A stretch of 64,000 nucleotides of DNA from Diospyros lotus (GCF_014633365.1 NC_068350.1:38493119-38557118), one strand, 5' to 3'. Shown: positions 41,883-54,560, counted from the first letter of the stretch. The notes: generated by a model not told the origin, from the sequence alone. Translations and numbers: made by a program.

Positions 41883-43840
41883 AAAGAGTTAGGGAAATTC
41901 TATTCGAAACCACGATTTTACTTTCTGCAGCCACTTTTCAATATACCTAAATAACCTCAAGCAAAAATTCAATTTTACCCCTTTATCTTCAATGCTCAAC
42001 CACCCACATTAAGCAACTACCTGACATCGCACTTTCTTCCATCGGCCAAACTCTGTAATTTCCTTTCACCTATTGTCCATCACAATTACTTATTATTTCA
42101 TACCTGCCATCGAAAATTGAAAAGCTATTTTCTCCTCAAGGTCACTCATTCCTCTTGTTTCACACCTATCATTACTCAGCCAATTTGTCTCAGAATATCA
42201 GCGAGTCGAAGTTAGCCATGGATTAGTATACTCAAATGTTGACGACGAGCTGGGGAGAGTTTGACGAAGAAGATAACAACTACTCAAAAAAATAACATCA
42301 CACTCAAGTAAATCTAAATCTTGTATGTATTAGTGTGTGTTTGTAAGGGTTTGGGAAGTTGGAAACTCTAGAGAATCCCTAGTTTTCCGAATTAGTGTGT
42401 ATGTAAATATTGTATGTATTAGTGAATTTTCTAAATTCCAGAATTCGAGAAACGCATGTATTTTTGAATCCTAGGGTTCGGGAAACACCGGAAGTTGGGT
42501 TTTTGGATTTTTAATTGGTGTTTTATTTTATTCATTTTTTTCTTATATCTCAGGAAAATTGATTTTGCAGTTTATCAATCATTTGATGTTATTTAACAGT
42601 TCACTACTAATGAGATATGATAGATTTTTAATAATTTTTTTAAAATTATTATTTTAATTAGAGAAAAAATATATCTAAATATTTTCTTCTATTAGCTCTT
42701 TGATACTAGAGAAACAGTGATTGGATGGGCTAAGAAAGTTGGAAAATAAAATGGAATTGTTATTGTAATACAGAGTTCAAAATCTGGGGGTCTTGAAAAA
42801 AAAACCTATAATTCGTCTTGCTTGTGAACATAGTGGGAAGTATAAACCATCAAAAAAGAAAGAAGAAATAGGAAAAATAAAATGCAAATACACAGATTCA
42901 AAAAAATGTCATTATCCATTTGAATTACTTGCCACTACAAAGTGATAAATTTGTCCCTCGAACAATTATAAGCATGACATACAATATGGATTTAATAAAT
43001 TTTTATCAATAAATATAAATATTAACTATAAAATTATCAGTAACTTATAAATCATATGCACTTACATCTTAACTCAATAAGATCTCACGAACATATCTAA
43101 TTAAAAGTTCAAGCATAACATATTAAATAAATATTAGACTCTCGATTACTTTTAATCTTAATAATAATAATATTATTATTATTATTCTCATAATATATAT
43201 ATATTATATACATATTGCACATGCACTGCAGGTAGCATTATATTAACTTAACTATAGGTTGCCTCAAGTGCATCATTGCGCAAATTGCAAATTAAAACAG
43301 GGGAGGGTCCGTGCAAATTGAAATGTGTAACATATTATATTATATATAAAGTGGAAATTGAGAGCCTCTGAGGCTCCCAGCACCTCCCAACTTCAAGGTT
43401 TGGAGGTAGCCAGCACTTCCAAACCCTAGAGTTTGAAAGCGTAGGCCGCCTTCGAACTCCATGGTTCGGAGGCTCCCAGCACCTACAAACTTCAGGGTTC
43501 AGAGGCAGTTAGCGCTTTCGAACCCTGGAGTTCGAAAGCGCATGCTGCATTCGAACTCCATGGTTTAGAGGCGCTAGGGGTGGCAGTGGCCTATCCGAAC
43601 TCCATTGTTCGGAGGCCGCCACCTCCTCCGAACCCAGCGGCCATCGCCACCGCCACCGCGATGTATGGGATATGTGGGAGAGACCGCGATGTATGGGATA
43701 TGTGAGAGAGGGTAATTTTGGAATTTAAGTGGTTGTAGAAGAGTAATAAAAATGGTTGTGAAGAGTATTTATTAAATTCATTTTAATTATGACTGCAAAG
43801 AGCAAAAACGTGGTTGTGAATAGAATTTCCCAAAGAGTTA
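41883..43840. mobile_element. Non-autonomous Mutator-like element with perfect 9-bp TSD
   Basis: The element (41892-43831, 1940 bp) is flanked by AAAGAGTTA on both sides (41883-41891 and 43832-43840). The ends GGGAAATTCTATTCGAAACC and the complement of GGTTGTGAATAGAATTTCCC are terminal inverted repeats extending about 40 bp. Nine-base duplications are the hallmark of Mutator-like elements. No transposase is visible. The left interior (42180-42290) has a short GC-neutral stretch, the middle is AT-rich, and the right interior has a GC-rich tandem array (43371-43640). Confidence 0.85.
43371..43640. repeat. GC-rich palindromic tandem repeat inside the Mutator-like element
   Basis: AGGCTCCCAG occurs at 43371 and 43470, giving a unit of about 99 bp, with a third, partial and more diverged unit from about 43567. 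Each unit contains near-palindromes such as TTCGAACTCCATGGTTCGGA and alternating CTTCGAAC/GTTCGAAG half-sites. A CCGCCACC-rich tail follows to about 43660. The array has no open frame that I recognise and is much richer in GC than its surroundings. Confidence 0.75.
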
Positions 43841-44437
43841 TTGAGTGTTTGATCCAATTAGTTGTGGGAGGGGTGACTAGATGCACAATCATTGTCCTAT
43901 TTTCTCATAATATCTATGGATTCAATATTTCCTCACTCGCTTTTACTTAGTTTTTTTTTATTACACTTACATCTAGTCAATGAACTTGTGTTCTATAAAC
44001 CATTTGATCAAGAATTCATCGATAATAGATGATATAGAGTGGTTTGGAGTTTTTATAACAAAAATAGAATCTTGTTAATCTAAATGGGATTTACTTAACA
44101 TATGAGGTAGTTGCATGTGAATGCCATTATGTTATGAGTGGTACAATCTTATTTTTCAAAGAAAAATATTTTAGGCCTTTGCTTTCATTGATAGTTTGTG
44201 TGGAATTTGTTATTATAGGTATTAAGAAGTGGCTAAACATTGTCGAGTAAAGAAAAAGAAGTGGTTAGGCATGACTGCTTGTAATTTTTAAAAAAGTTGC
44301 TATCCTAAGAAATTGTGTGAATGGAAAAAAATTCCATTTTTGTTATTGTACTAGATATTTTGAAGTGTGTTCGCACTTCTAATTGATAAAATTATAACAA
44401 ATTAGCTCAATTTTAAATGACAATTTATTGTGAGGGT
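43841..44437. other. AT-rich DNA between Mutator-like and Gypsy elements
   Basis: Nothing recognisable. This is the left flank of the Gypsy insertion; the matching right flank resumes at 57805. Confidence 0.5.
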
Positions 44438-44442
44438 TAAAA

Positions 44443-47400
44443 TGTAGGCGCCCCTAACTAGGGACCCACAACATGACATAAATGCTAAATCCCATTAAAA
44501 ACATTACACATTCTCCTTGACAACGGAAGCCACACTCATACATTCTTACTCATAAACAAACACAATAGTGTTCACATGCTCGTATAAACAAGAGCAACTC
44601 AATATTACGCACCACATCAGGGTCCATAAACCCACTATATCCCCTCAGGGTACAATCTAAAACATAAAAAAACATAATTTAATATTACACAACACAAACA
44701 CCCCTAGGGATTTTTGAATGAGATGGCTTTGTACACACGGCTACCCCATGGATCCTAACTCACTTGGCTCGCCCTCTACTTTAGCCTTACCCTTACCTGG
44801 AATGATGTAAGCAAACATGAGCCACAAGGCCCAGCAAATATAATTGGAAGAAAGCAAGCATAAGAGTCATGGTATCAAGAAGCAAAAGAGACATGAATGC
44901 CATTTAGGGTACTTTCAGATGATAAAATGATGATACATGCATCTATGCTCATATGCAGTACTTTTTAGAACTATAAACATAGGACTGAAGTCCGAAACCT
45001 TGGGACCAAAGTCCATAACATAAACTTGAGACCGAAGTCCGACTTTGAGCTCAACACTTTCTCTGCGGATATATCCTGCGGACTCATCCGCTGCACGTAT
45101 CTTGAGGCCTTTAAATATTTTTAAAAACCATTTTCATGTATATGCTTCATGCATTATCATAACATGCATATTCGCAATAACTTATCATATAGAAGTGGCA
45201 TGTAATTAATGAAGTAATAGGGCAACATTCATGCAAGACAACATCAAACCCTTGCATGTCCACAATAAAGCATCATTCCTAAGAAAAGATAGGGTGATAC
45301 AAAACCCTATTTGAGACTCAATAAGTATAAATGTAAATCGTGGGATAATTTACTAGCAAAGGGAAATAACTTGTAAAATAGGATATAACTTGCAATTTTT
45401 GAAAATTAAGAAGTAGGATCTTGCAATAACAAGAGATAAATATGGAACTTGCAATTTAAAACATAAACTTGAGGAAAGATGAATTTAACTTGTAAAACAG
45501 CAGAAGGATTTGCAAAATAGTAATAGGAACTTGCCTTGGGTATTCTTCTTTAATCTCTACTGCGAATCAAGGTTGCTTACGCCACAACCCAAACTTACAC
45601 GGCAAGAATTTCCCTTAATTTCACAAAAATTCTCCCTAATTTGTCCCAAACCTTCCCCCAAAATCTCCCCAATTTCTCACAAAATTTCCCCTTTCTCTTA
45701 AGCATTAATGGCCTATTTATAGGCCAAGGGGAAGGGACAATGTAGGGGTTACGTGGGGCAAATGGCATAAAAAAATCTGGTGGAAAAAGCATGTTTGGAC
45801 ACTTGGCAAGGGGCTGGACAAGTGGCGCAACAATTTGGACAAGTGGTAGTGGCTGGAAGCCACTTGGCAGCAGCTAGTAGCTGCTGGCGCGCAACAGGGC
45901 CATGGAGGGGCCCTGCGTGACGCGCATAGGCACCCGGCCGCGTGCGCCTGGACCCCCCTGCGGGGCCGCGCGCGCGAGCGCGCATAAGCTCGCTTTCTGA
46001 TTCTATTTTTTTTTTTTGATAAAAATAACAACTTTAATTGCTTGGCCACGGGTTTGATCCCGCGACCTCTCCCTCTTCCTTGGCATTTCCAACCATCTTG
46101 CCTACAGCCCTCATTGGATAAAAATCCTTGTCATTTATTTTTAAGGTGGCATCTAGTTTTCAAAAATTATCCTTTAACCCCAATAACTTTTAAAAATTAA
46201 TCCCAATTAATTTATTTTATTCTTTCTAGAAATAATTTCTGTAATACCCCATGTTCGTATAAGGATGCCACATAATTTCGATGAGTTTAGAATATCGAAA
46301 AATTAGTTTGATAGCAGTTGTAAGTACCGAATCGACTGTAGGGAATGCATCGGAATAAAATTATCTAAGAAAAATTATATGGTCTCGACGAGCGTTTCGA
46401 GATAGAATTTATGGTATCGAAAGAAATCGGATTATAAACAGTTTTCGGTACAACTACCATTTAGGCTGTAAAATAGAATCGTCATAGGAGGCTCCCGAAA
46501 AATCAACGGAACCCTAGGGGGGCTTTAGTTTTGCGTTATGAGCAACCCTTAAGTGGTTTCAGGATGAAACGACAGTCTGGTAAGGACACTGGGGCGAATC
46601 GTCCTTTTTGATTAAGTTTTTTGTTATTAATTTTGAATTTTCGGTATTATAATGCAATTCAATTCAATGTTTAAGGGCATAGTTGCAATAAGGGAATTAA
46701 TTAAGTGGATTTAAGGTGAAAATTGAAATTTAAATGTGTAATTTCTCTTAATTAATAGTGCAATTTATCGTTATATATATATATATATATAGAATACGTG
46801 TGCATTCGCTGGTTGTGTGTGTGTGAGTGATGGCTACTGCTCTGCAAATTGATTATGCATGCAAACTCCATGCCTGCCGAGATTTATGGGAGATTTTACA
46901 CGCTAAGAAGATTTGCACGCAATGGGGTACGGCTAGTGAGGTGAGGGAACAACCGAGCGCCTATAAATAGGGATAGAATTGGAGAAGAAATGGAAGCAAG
47001 GCGGCAGAGAGATCTTGGCCAAGAGAATGGAGGAGAAGCAAGGATATTAAGAGGGAGCTGGGTGGCGACTGAAGGCGGTGAGTTCGCGGCAAGTAACGAT
47101 GGCAGAAGTGGTCGACGCAGCCATGCGTTCCAGTTGGTTGCGTGAAGCTCCAGCCATGGCAGTTCGAGCGCGAGCTCCAGCAGCTGGGTGACGCGAGCAG
47201 GGGAGGGTCGAGGCAACGAGGGATGGCTTGTTGATGGTGGTGCGACGGTCGGAGGAGGCTGCGAAGGCTTGGGAGGCGGCCGGAGGGAGCTGGTGCGGCC
47301 ATGGCAGCCATGGCCGTGGGCAGTCGTGCCGAACCAGCAACCAGCCGCGGCCAACGGCGGCCACGTGCGGCTGCCAGCAGCGGCGCGACGGGAGCGGTAG

Positions 47401-49139
47401 TGGCCGGGGAGGCCAACGGCGGGCGGTGAGGGCGGCGATAGGCCGGAAAGCGCGTGGGCAGCGGCGGTCGCATGGCAGGGGAGCTGCAGGTCGTGCGGAA
47501 GAGGAAGAAGAAGAAGAAGAAATGAGAGGAAGAAGAAGAGAAGAGAAGGAAGAAGAAGAAGAAGAGAAGAAGAAGAAAGGAAGGAAAAAAAAAAAAAAAT
47601 AAAGAAGATGGAGTTGCAGGTCGCGCAGGAGGGAGGAGGAAGAAGAAGAAAGGGAAAAAAAGAAAAAAGAAAAGAAAAGAAAAAGAAAGAAAAGAAAAGG
47701 AAAAATAAATGGAAAAATGTCGAAAAAAATTCCAGAAAAATCCCAAAAGATAGGAAATTATATTTCGATAATATTCTAGAGATTTTGGGGAAAAAAACGG
47801 TCCGGACACGCATTTCAAGGATAGGGAACGCATACCGATGAAGTCAGAGATGCTAAGCTAAGGTAAGTAAAATTTCTTAGAAAATTCCAGAAATTCAAGA
47901 ATATTATTTTATGAATTTTCGGAGTAAAATATTTGAGAAAATATTTTAGAAATATTTAGTTTGGATTTATTGAGGAAAAATAGGAAGAAATAGAGAGAAA
48001 ATTATAGAAAATGCTAGAAATTATGGAAAAATAGGTTTTAATACTTATTTAAATAATTGTGATGATTAGAATGTTTTGAGGCTTAAGTTGAAGTGATTGG
48101 TGCGAATTTTGAGGATGATACGCAAATCGAGGTGATGCACAAATTTCGAGACATGTGCAAATTTTGAGGTAGCCCGATAAGCTTGAGAAGGTAAGTGGTA
48201 CTCCTCAATTAAAGTTAGTTTTATGGAAAATGCTTGGTTTATGTTCCTCGAAAATGTTTTCATCATATTGACATGCCCTGATATGTATTCATCACTTAGA
48301 CTGCATACATGACGTGATTATGAAATGCATGAATACACGTTGATATCATTGATCACTCGCATTTGAGGCCATAGGGAGTACGAACTGGCACCGCTACTTT
48401 ACCAAGGGTTCACCCATACACCTCGGCTTCGAAAGAGGGGGCTGCAAAAATGGTAAGTAGCATGAGGGGTGCAGTTGACACCTACGAGGTAAGACATTGC
48501 ATTCATACACGAAATATGTTTTCTGTACCCTTACTTAGATGATTCATCATCTAACTTGAGCTTTGCCCCTGGAATATTCAAAAGTTTCAGGTGGAGATTG
48601 TAGCAGATACGAGGATAAATGAGGCATGAAATGGCACTTAGTAGAGTGCATGAGAAATGAAATGTATGTAACGTAGACCCTGTATTTAAGTTCTGCTACT
48701 TTAGATTTTGAACGTTTTGAGGAATGTTGAAGATGTAAGAATTTATTTATGATTAAATATTAAGATATCAGGTTTCGATCATTGCTTCCACATTTGATGT
48801 GTATAGTGATTATCTTTCGAGATTAATAGATGAGAATTCTGGGACGATTTCGAGGAATGATGTGGTTCAACTTTAGTATTTAAAAGAAAAAAATTATTGT
48901 CCCAAGTCATAATGCGCTTGGGAAAACGGGGCGTTACACTTTCAAACCGAAATAATTAATTATCTATTTCCTCAAAATAACATGAATTATTATTTTTTTT
49001 CCTTAAATCCCCAAATATTCCATAACGACCTCAATAATTTTGAATAATTACCAAAACCCTCTTGATAAATTTTAATTTTTCTCCAATTAATTTCTCACAC
49101 CCAAATTCACATTAATTCATAAATAAATGGGTTGTTACA
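44443..49139 (-). repeat. Gypsy 3' LTR, split by a nested element
   Basis: Matches the other LTR from TGTAGGCGCCCC (44443) to GGGTTGTTACA (ending 49139), apart from the insertion at 46240-48938. Without it the LTR is about 1.99 kb. The adjoining interior sequence CTCACTCCTCAAAAG reads on the minus strand as a purine-rich polypurine tract. The minus-strand TATAAATAG box lies near 45712-45720. Confidence 0.9.
46235..48943 (+). mobile_element. Nested solo LTR (2.7 kb) of a chromovirus-type family
   Basis: The unit (46240-48938) begins TGTAATACCCC and ends GGGGCGTTACA, TG...CA ends with an 11-bp imperfect inverted repeat. It is flanked by ATTTC and CTTTC, a 5-bp duplication with one mismatch; the intact LTR of the host element reads CTTTC at this place. 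TATAAATA at 46962-46969 in + orientation is followed by a GC-rich and then a purine-rich leader (AAGAAG repeats at 47500-47720). The large overlapping open frames there are low-complexity artefacts. No internal gag/pol region is present. Confidence 0.85.
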
Positions 49140-49185
49140 AATCCTCACTCCTCAAAAGAATTTGGTCCTCCAAATTCGTAGCTGG

Positions 49186-49459
49186 TCATTCAAGAAACTG
49201 AGGGAAGGAACGCTTCATTTCTTCCTTTAGCCCCCATGTGGCTTCTTCTGGACTGTGATACTGCCATTGGACCTTTATATATGGAATGGATCTGCTCCTT
49301 AACACTTTTTCTTTTCGTTCCAGAATGGCTACTGGCAATTCGTCATATGTCGCATCTTCCTTGTCTCCGAGAGTACGATAATCAATAACATGTTGAGGGT
49401 CTGGCACGTACTTTCGTAGCATGGACACATGAAATACATTATGAACATTAGCTAATTGT
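49186..49459 (-). pseudogene. Gypsy integrase C-terminus with chromodomain
   Basis: Reads VSMLRKYVPDPQHVIDY, the linker typical of plant chromovirus integrases, then a chromodomain-like segment with IKVQWQYHSPEEATW near the C-terminus. The chromodomain is thought to direct integration to particular chromatin. It was separated from the rest of integrase by the insertion at 49465-51256 and is 47 bp inside the 3' LTR boundary. Confidence 0.85.
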
Positions 49460-51261
49460 GGAGGTGATTAGTGGTTAATTTTGTAAAATTTTGTTATAAT
49501 TATAGCCCCTGTTTTGATTTTAAATTGGTTTAATTAAATAGTTATTTACAATATATAAATATATATCTATAATATATAATATAATATATAAACGTAATAC
49601 ATATATATATACATATATCAATATAAGTGCACCCCATGCATGCATATCATATAATCATGCATAATATATAATATATTAATATCACATATGTTCATGCGTG
49701 AAGCAGGGCTTGCTTGGAGGATAAAAGCATTAAAATTGCAATTGAAGCCCAATTTAGAAGACCCAGCAAAGAATGCCCACATTTAATTGCAAGTTGGAAT
49801 GAAGAAATGGTCCAGCACATGCCCATTAAATTGAAGGCCCAAGGCCCAACACATGTTTAAGGCCCAATTTGAGCAGGAAGACATCATTTGGAGAAGACCC
49901 AAGCATTTTTTTTAATCCTAATGAAGATCAAAAACCTAATTGTAGAAATCTATTTTTATTTTTTTTAATATTTTTTATGAGTGCTTTATTAGGTGTGTTT
50001 TTTTTAGCTAAAATCCATTTAACTTTAGGCGTGTATTTTAGCTAAAATCTATTTAACTTTAGGTGTGTATTTTAGCTAAATTTCATTTAACTTTAGGTGT
50101 GTATTATAGCTAAAATCCATTTAACTTTAATTGTGTGAGTGCCCATTAGATATAATTATGTTTAGTTGAATAATTGAAATTGTGTGGTTTGTATTGCATT
50201 TTGTGGGTTATAAATAACTCACTTGATTGCATTTGTAAGAGTGATTATTATTCTTGAATCAAAACTTAGTTGTTTTCTTAGAATTCTCTCTTTGAGAATT
50301 ATTTTTGTTCTTTCTTATTTTCTCTATTGTTTTCTCTTGTGATCTTATTTCTTTTTCTTTCTTCTCTTGAATTCTTATGTCCTTTATTGTTACTTTATTA
50401 TCCACCGCCTAAATGGCCGGTTAATTTCTGCTATTTTAATTCCTATCATTTAAATTCTATTATTTAAATTACGCCATTTAAATTTCTATCAATTAACTTT
50501 TAAATGGAGATGAGTAGCTAAATCCAATCTTGGTTTAAGGCAAGCACATTGTCTAACGTCAATGATTCCCAAAGAAATCTGTGCTTAAAATAAGTGACAT
50601 TAATTTAAAATTCAGTATGGGTGTGTAGTAATTATTGAGAAATCACTAGATTTAGATTGGAGCGTAAGCCTAACTTAGAGCTTTCATGCCATGTATGAGA
50701 GTTACTAGAACTGGAAAAACTATCATACCCAAACCCGGATGATTAATTTAGTTGTTTTGTGTATTAATTGCAATCGAATTTATGGTAGTTGCTTAAACTA
50801 GAATCTCGCATATCATGTATGGGGATTGCTTAAACTAGAATTATTATCATCTCTAATTGCATTTAATAATAAACCCTAATATCTGAAATTAAATTAATGT
50901 TGCTAATCTTTTCTGCTAAAAACTTGGGAATCAACGAGTTGGTGCTGAAATTGTCTTAATTCAAGTGCTATCCAATTTCATATCCTCACATTAAGCGTTT
51001 ATTTCAACTTCTGCCTTACTTTATTTCTTAGTATCTGTTATCTAAAAATCCATAAAAAAATCTTATTGCCAATTCATCCAAATGCATGTACATGTTTGTG
51101 ACATTCTTTTTTTTTTTGTCATAAATAAATCTCTCAGTGGAAGACTTGGGACTACAACTGCACTCATACACTGATGAGTATAAACCTCTCATCAAAATAA
51201 AGAAAAAATATATAAAAGTTTTATTGGGTTTTAATTGTAAGGTGAGAGTGCTACCAGGAGG
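49460..51261 (+). mobile_element. Nested LTR insertion (1.79 kb) in the Gypsy integrase
   Basis: The unit (49465-51256) begins TGATTAG and ends GCTACCA, and is flanked by GGAGG on both sides (49460-49464 and 51257-51261), a perfect 5-bp duplication. The Gypsy reading frame continues across the flanks: LALPP on one side and the sequence before NVFHVSMLRK on the other. A TATAAATA box (about 50208) precedes a T-rich leader in + orientation. There are no obvious internal terminal repeats, so a solo LTR is the simplest reading. The superfamily is not identified. Confidence 0.75.
49991..50130 (+). repeat. Minisatellite of four 34-36 bp units in the nested LTR
   Basis: Units start AGG(T/C)GTGT at 49991, 50027, 50061 and 50095. 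Each contains TTAGCTAAAATCYATTTAAC or a close variant. The units lie upstream of the TATA box, a position where LTRs often carry duplicated enhancers. Confidence 0.8.
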
Positions 51262-52330
51262 TAAGGCTAGTCGGTAGGCTAATAATCCTACTCGCTCCAA
51301 TATTTCGAATGGTTCTACATATCGAGGACTGAGTTTTCTTGAGATCCCGAATCTCCGCACGCCCTTCACAGGCATTACTTTGAGCCATACATGATCCCCG
51401 ACAGCAAACTCGAGGTCACATCATCGTTTATCAGCATAACTTTTCTGCCTATCTTGGGCTGTCTTCATTTGGGTCCTGATGAGTCTGATCTTCTCAGAGG
51501 TCTGCTCAATTACTTCTGGTCCGAGTAAGGTCCTATCTCCTGCTTCTTCCCAACAAATGGCTGATCTACACGACCGACAATAGAGCGCCTCGTACGGTGG
51601 CATCCCAATACTAGAATGGAAACTATTGTTATAAGCGAATTCCACTAATGGCAAATGATCATCCTAGCTTCCGTGGAAGTCTAGCACACAAGCTCTTAAC
51701 ATATCTTTCAAGGTCTGGATAGCTTGTTCCGTTTGTTTGAGGATGGAATGCAGTACTAAATTTTAGTTGAGTTCCTAAAGCTTCATGTAAGGCTCCCCAG
51801 AACCGAGAAGTAAATCTGGGGTCGCGGTCTGAGACAATACTGATTGGGATTCTATGCAACCTTACTACCTCTTCAACGTATAACTTAGCCAACCGATTTA
51901 AGGGAAATGTCTTCTTAATTGGAAAGAAGTGGGTTGACTTTGTTAATCGGTCTACTATTACCCATATTACATCATGCCCTTTCAAAGTTCTAGGCAAACC
52001 TGTGATAAAATCCATAACAATGTGATCCCACTTCCATTATGGTATCAGTAGTGAGTGCAACAAACCGGCGGGCTTCTGATGTTCTGCTTTCACTTGTTGG
52101 CACACCAAGCATTACGGGACAAACTTAGCCACGTCATTCTTCATACCATCCCACTAAAACTGTTGTCGCAAATTCTGATACATTTTTGTCATGCCCGGGT
52201 GAATGGTGTAACGGACTTTATGTGCTTCAGTCAGAATTTCTTGTCTCAATTCTTCGTTCTCTGGTACACAAATCCAACCTTGAAACAATAATAGTCTGTC
52301 GCCCCTCTGGCTGTATCCCATAGTCTCAAA
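51262..52330 (-). pseudogene. Gypsy integrase core, disrupted
   Basis: On the minus strand, segments of a DDE integrase can be followed: an HHCC zinc-binding region (about 52290-52100), then [20 protein letters not shown] with the first catalytic Asp (open part 51659-52015), then [13 protein letters not shown] with the second. Before the expected catalytic Glu the frame shifts (near 51715-51735). It resumes at LPLVEFAYNNSFHSSIGMPP (51421-51654) and then KGVRRFGISRKLSPRYVEPF (up to 51375), the GPY/F-type region. Several stops also interrupt the zinc-binding part. It is not functional. Confidence 0.88.
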
Positions 52331-52393
52331 TTTCTCCCTATTGACTAAAACTTTGGCTAGCTTCTCATCAGTAGACTATTGGACCCGAATCCG

Positions 52394-52933
52394 TTAAATC
52401 AACTCCGATTGCACCTTCATATAACTGCAAAACACGATTGATCTTTCCTCAGATGGAGAGATAGATAAATCATTCAGTTGCTCCAACATTAACCATTCTT
52501 GCACCATCATAGTTGCAATGGATGCTCCACGTCGACTCAAAGTATCAGCCACTACATTGGCCTTTCCTGGATGATATAAAATTTCACAATTGTAGTCTTT
52601 AAATAACTCTATCCACCGACGTTGCCTCATATTCAATTCCTTCTGGGAGAAAAGATACTTTAAACTTTTATGGTCCGTATAAGTCTCCACCTTCTCTCCA
52701 TATAGGTAGTGCCTCCAAATTTTTAGTGCGAATACCACAGCTGCCAATTCCAAGTCGTGTGTTGGGTAGTTCATTTTGTGCTTTTTCAATTGTCGCGAGG
52801 CATAGGCAATTACACGACCATCCTGCATTAGCACACATCCCAATCCTGAATGTGAGGCATCACTATATATGGTAAATTCCTCCCTACTCCTAGGGATAGC
52901 TAACACCGGAGTGGTAGTCAATCTTTGCTTCAA
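52394..52933 (-). pseudogene. Gypsy RNase H domain
   Basis: The longest intact piece of pol (179 codons). [37 protein letters not shown] and [10 protein letters not shown] carry the usual acidic residues (Asp, Glu, Asp) that bind metal and cut the RNA strand of RNA-DNA hybrids. It is cut off from the reverse transcriptase by a stop just upstream and ends in a stop. The linker with [20 protein letters not shown] follows the usual Gypsy order. Confidence 0.88.
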
Positions 52934-52989
52934 TTCTTAGAAGCTGGATTCACACGCCTCACCCCACTCAAATTTCACCCCCTTTCGAG

Positions 52990-53841
52990 TCAATTGGTCA
53001 TGGGGGTAGCTAAACGGGCAAAGCCCTCTATAAATCTTCGGTAATAGCTAGCCAAGCCAAGGAAACTACGAATTCCAGTCACTGTCGTAGGCCTTGGCCA
53101 ATCTATTACAGCCTTAATCTTTTCGGGGTCAACTGAGATACCCTCCCCAAAGATTACATGGCCCAAAAATCCCACTTGCTGTTGCCAAAAGTCACACTTG
53201 CTAAGTTTGGCATACAATTGGTTCTCCCTAAGTCTTTGCAAGACAAGTTTGAGATGGATCTCATGCTCTCCTAGACTCGGGGAGTAAATCAAAATATCAT
53301 TGATAAAGATAATTACGAAGCAGTCTAGATATTCTTTAAAGACTCAATTCATAAGATCCATGATAATTGCCGAGGCATTAGTTAATCCGAATGGCATCAC
53401 CACGAACTCATAATGCCCATAGCGAGTTCTGAAAGCTATTTTCTGCACATCTTCCTCTTTAATGCGCACTTGGTGATAACTAGACTTCAAATCAATTTTT
53501 CAGAATACTGATGCCCCTCGAAGTTGATTTAGCAAATTATCCATACGTGACAATGGGTATTTTTTCTTTACTGTCACTTGATTCAACTAGTGATAGTCGA
53601 TACATAGTCTTAGGGATCCATCCTTTTTTCGTACAAACAATACTGGAGCACCCCATTGCGATGCACTAGGGCGAATGAACCCCTTATCAATCAACTCTTG
53701 CAGTTGAGTCTTTAACTCTTTCAATTCATTTGGGGCCATTCTATAGGGAGCTTTTGAAATGGGTTGGGTGTCTGGCACCAAGTCAATAGAGAATTCCACT
53801 TCTCTTTGAGGTGGTAATCCTGGCAATTCATCTAGGAACAC
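52990..53841 (-). pseudogene. Gypsy reverse transcriptase with stops and altered active site
   Basis: The N-terminal part (53587-53841) has [19 protein letters not shown] and [24 protein letters not shown] then interrupts, and further stops occur before the active site. The catalytic box reads FINDILIYS: the codon at 53299-53301 encodes Asn where Gypsy enzymes have the first Asp of the YxDD/FxDD pair, a G-to-A change. The thumb region (52990-53292) with [16 protein letters not shown] and [13 protein letters not shown] is intact. The interruptions fit C-to-T decay of a methylated element. Confidence 0.9.
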
Positions 53842-54071
53842 GTCAGGAACTCACAAACCATAGGAAGTTCTAATAACTTTGCCTTACTGTTTCCATCAGT
53901 GGTTACAAAGGCAAGGTACGCCTCACAACCATGTCGTACCAACCTTTCTGCCTTCATTATCGAGACCATTGGAATTGAACTCATCGGCTTAATACCCCTA
54001 TACACAATAATTGGTTGTTGGGGCAACTCAAAATGAATCACCTTTCTTCAACAATCCACCTTAGCATAGTG

Positions 54072-54455
54072 TCAAGATAACCAGTCCATACCTAGAATAA
54101 GATCGAAGTCCTTGATGCCCAACACCACTAAGTCGCTAGGACATTTCTTATCATACACCTTAATCTCACAATTTTGGAGTATCTCACTCCCTACTAACAC
54201 CATATCCCCAGGTGTAGACACAACCAGGTAATATGGTAAAATAGTTCTAGGGATGGGAACATAACATATCACATGTAGTGTAATAAAAGAATGCGTAGAG
54301 CCGGTATCAAAAAGCACACGCACATCTACACCATATAAAGAAATAATACCTTGAATTATCTTGTTCCCTTGCTCTGCATCTGCTGCCGTCAGGGCGAACA
54401 CCTTTCCTTGCATACAGGGTTTATCTGCAGCAGTAGGGCGCTGTGGCATCATCAT
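54072..54455 (-). pseudogene. Gypsy aspartic protease domain
   Basis: A 127-codon open piece with VRVLFDTGSTHSFIT, the DTG active site of a retropepsin-like protease, and LGIKDFDLILGMDWLS, the conserved end of the domain in plant Gypsy elements. The protease would process the Gag-Pol polyprotein. This piece is intact, but the frame is broken on both sides. Confidence 0.9.
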
Positions 54456-54560
54456 CTATGGGATTATTCCTTGTGCCCTAGGTGCTGCTGGCCTTTGGTT
54501 AAGCTAGGGTCCCTATCCTCTAAATCTTTGTCCTTCGTACTAAGGCTGGGCCAGTTGTGA

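Noticed and set aside
46896..47841. Large overlapping open frames on both strands (up to 305 codons)
   Set aside because: They arise from purine/pyrimidine-rich repeats (AAG/CTT) and GC-rich DNA inside the nested LTR. The products are poly-Phe/Ser or poly-Lys/Glu with no domain.
49991..50130. Regular repeats resembling a CRISPR array
   Set aside because: Units are contiguous 34-36 bp repeats without unique spacers, inside an LTR in a plant genome. It is a minisatellite.
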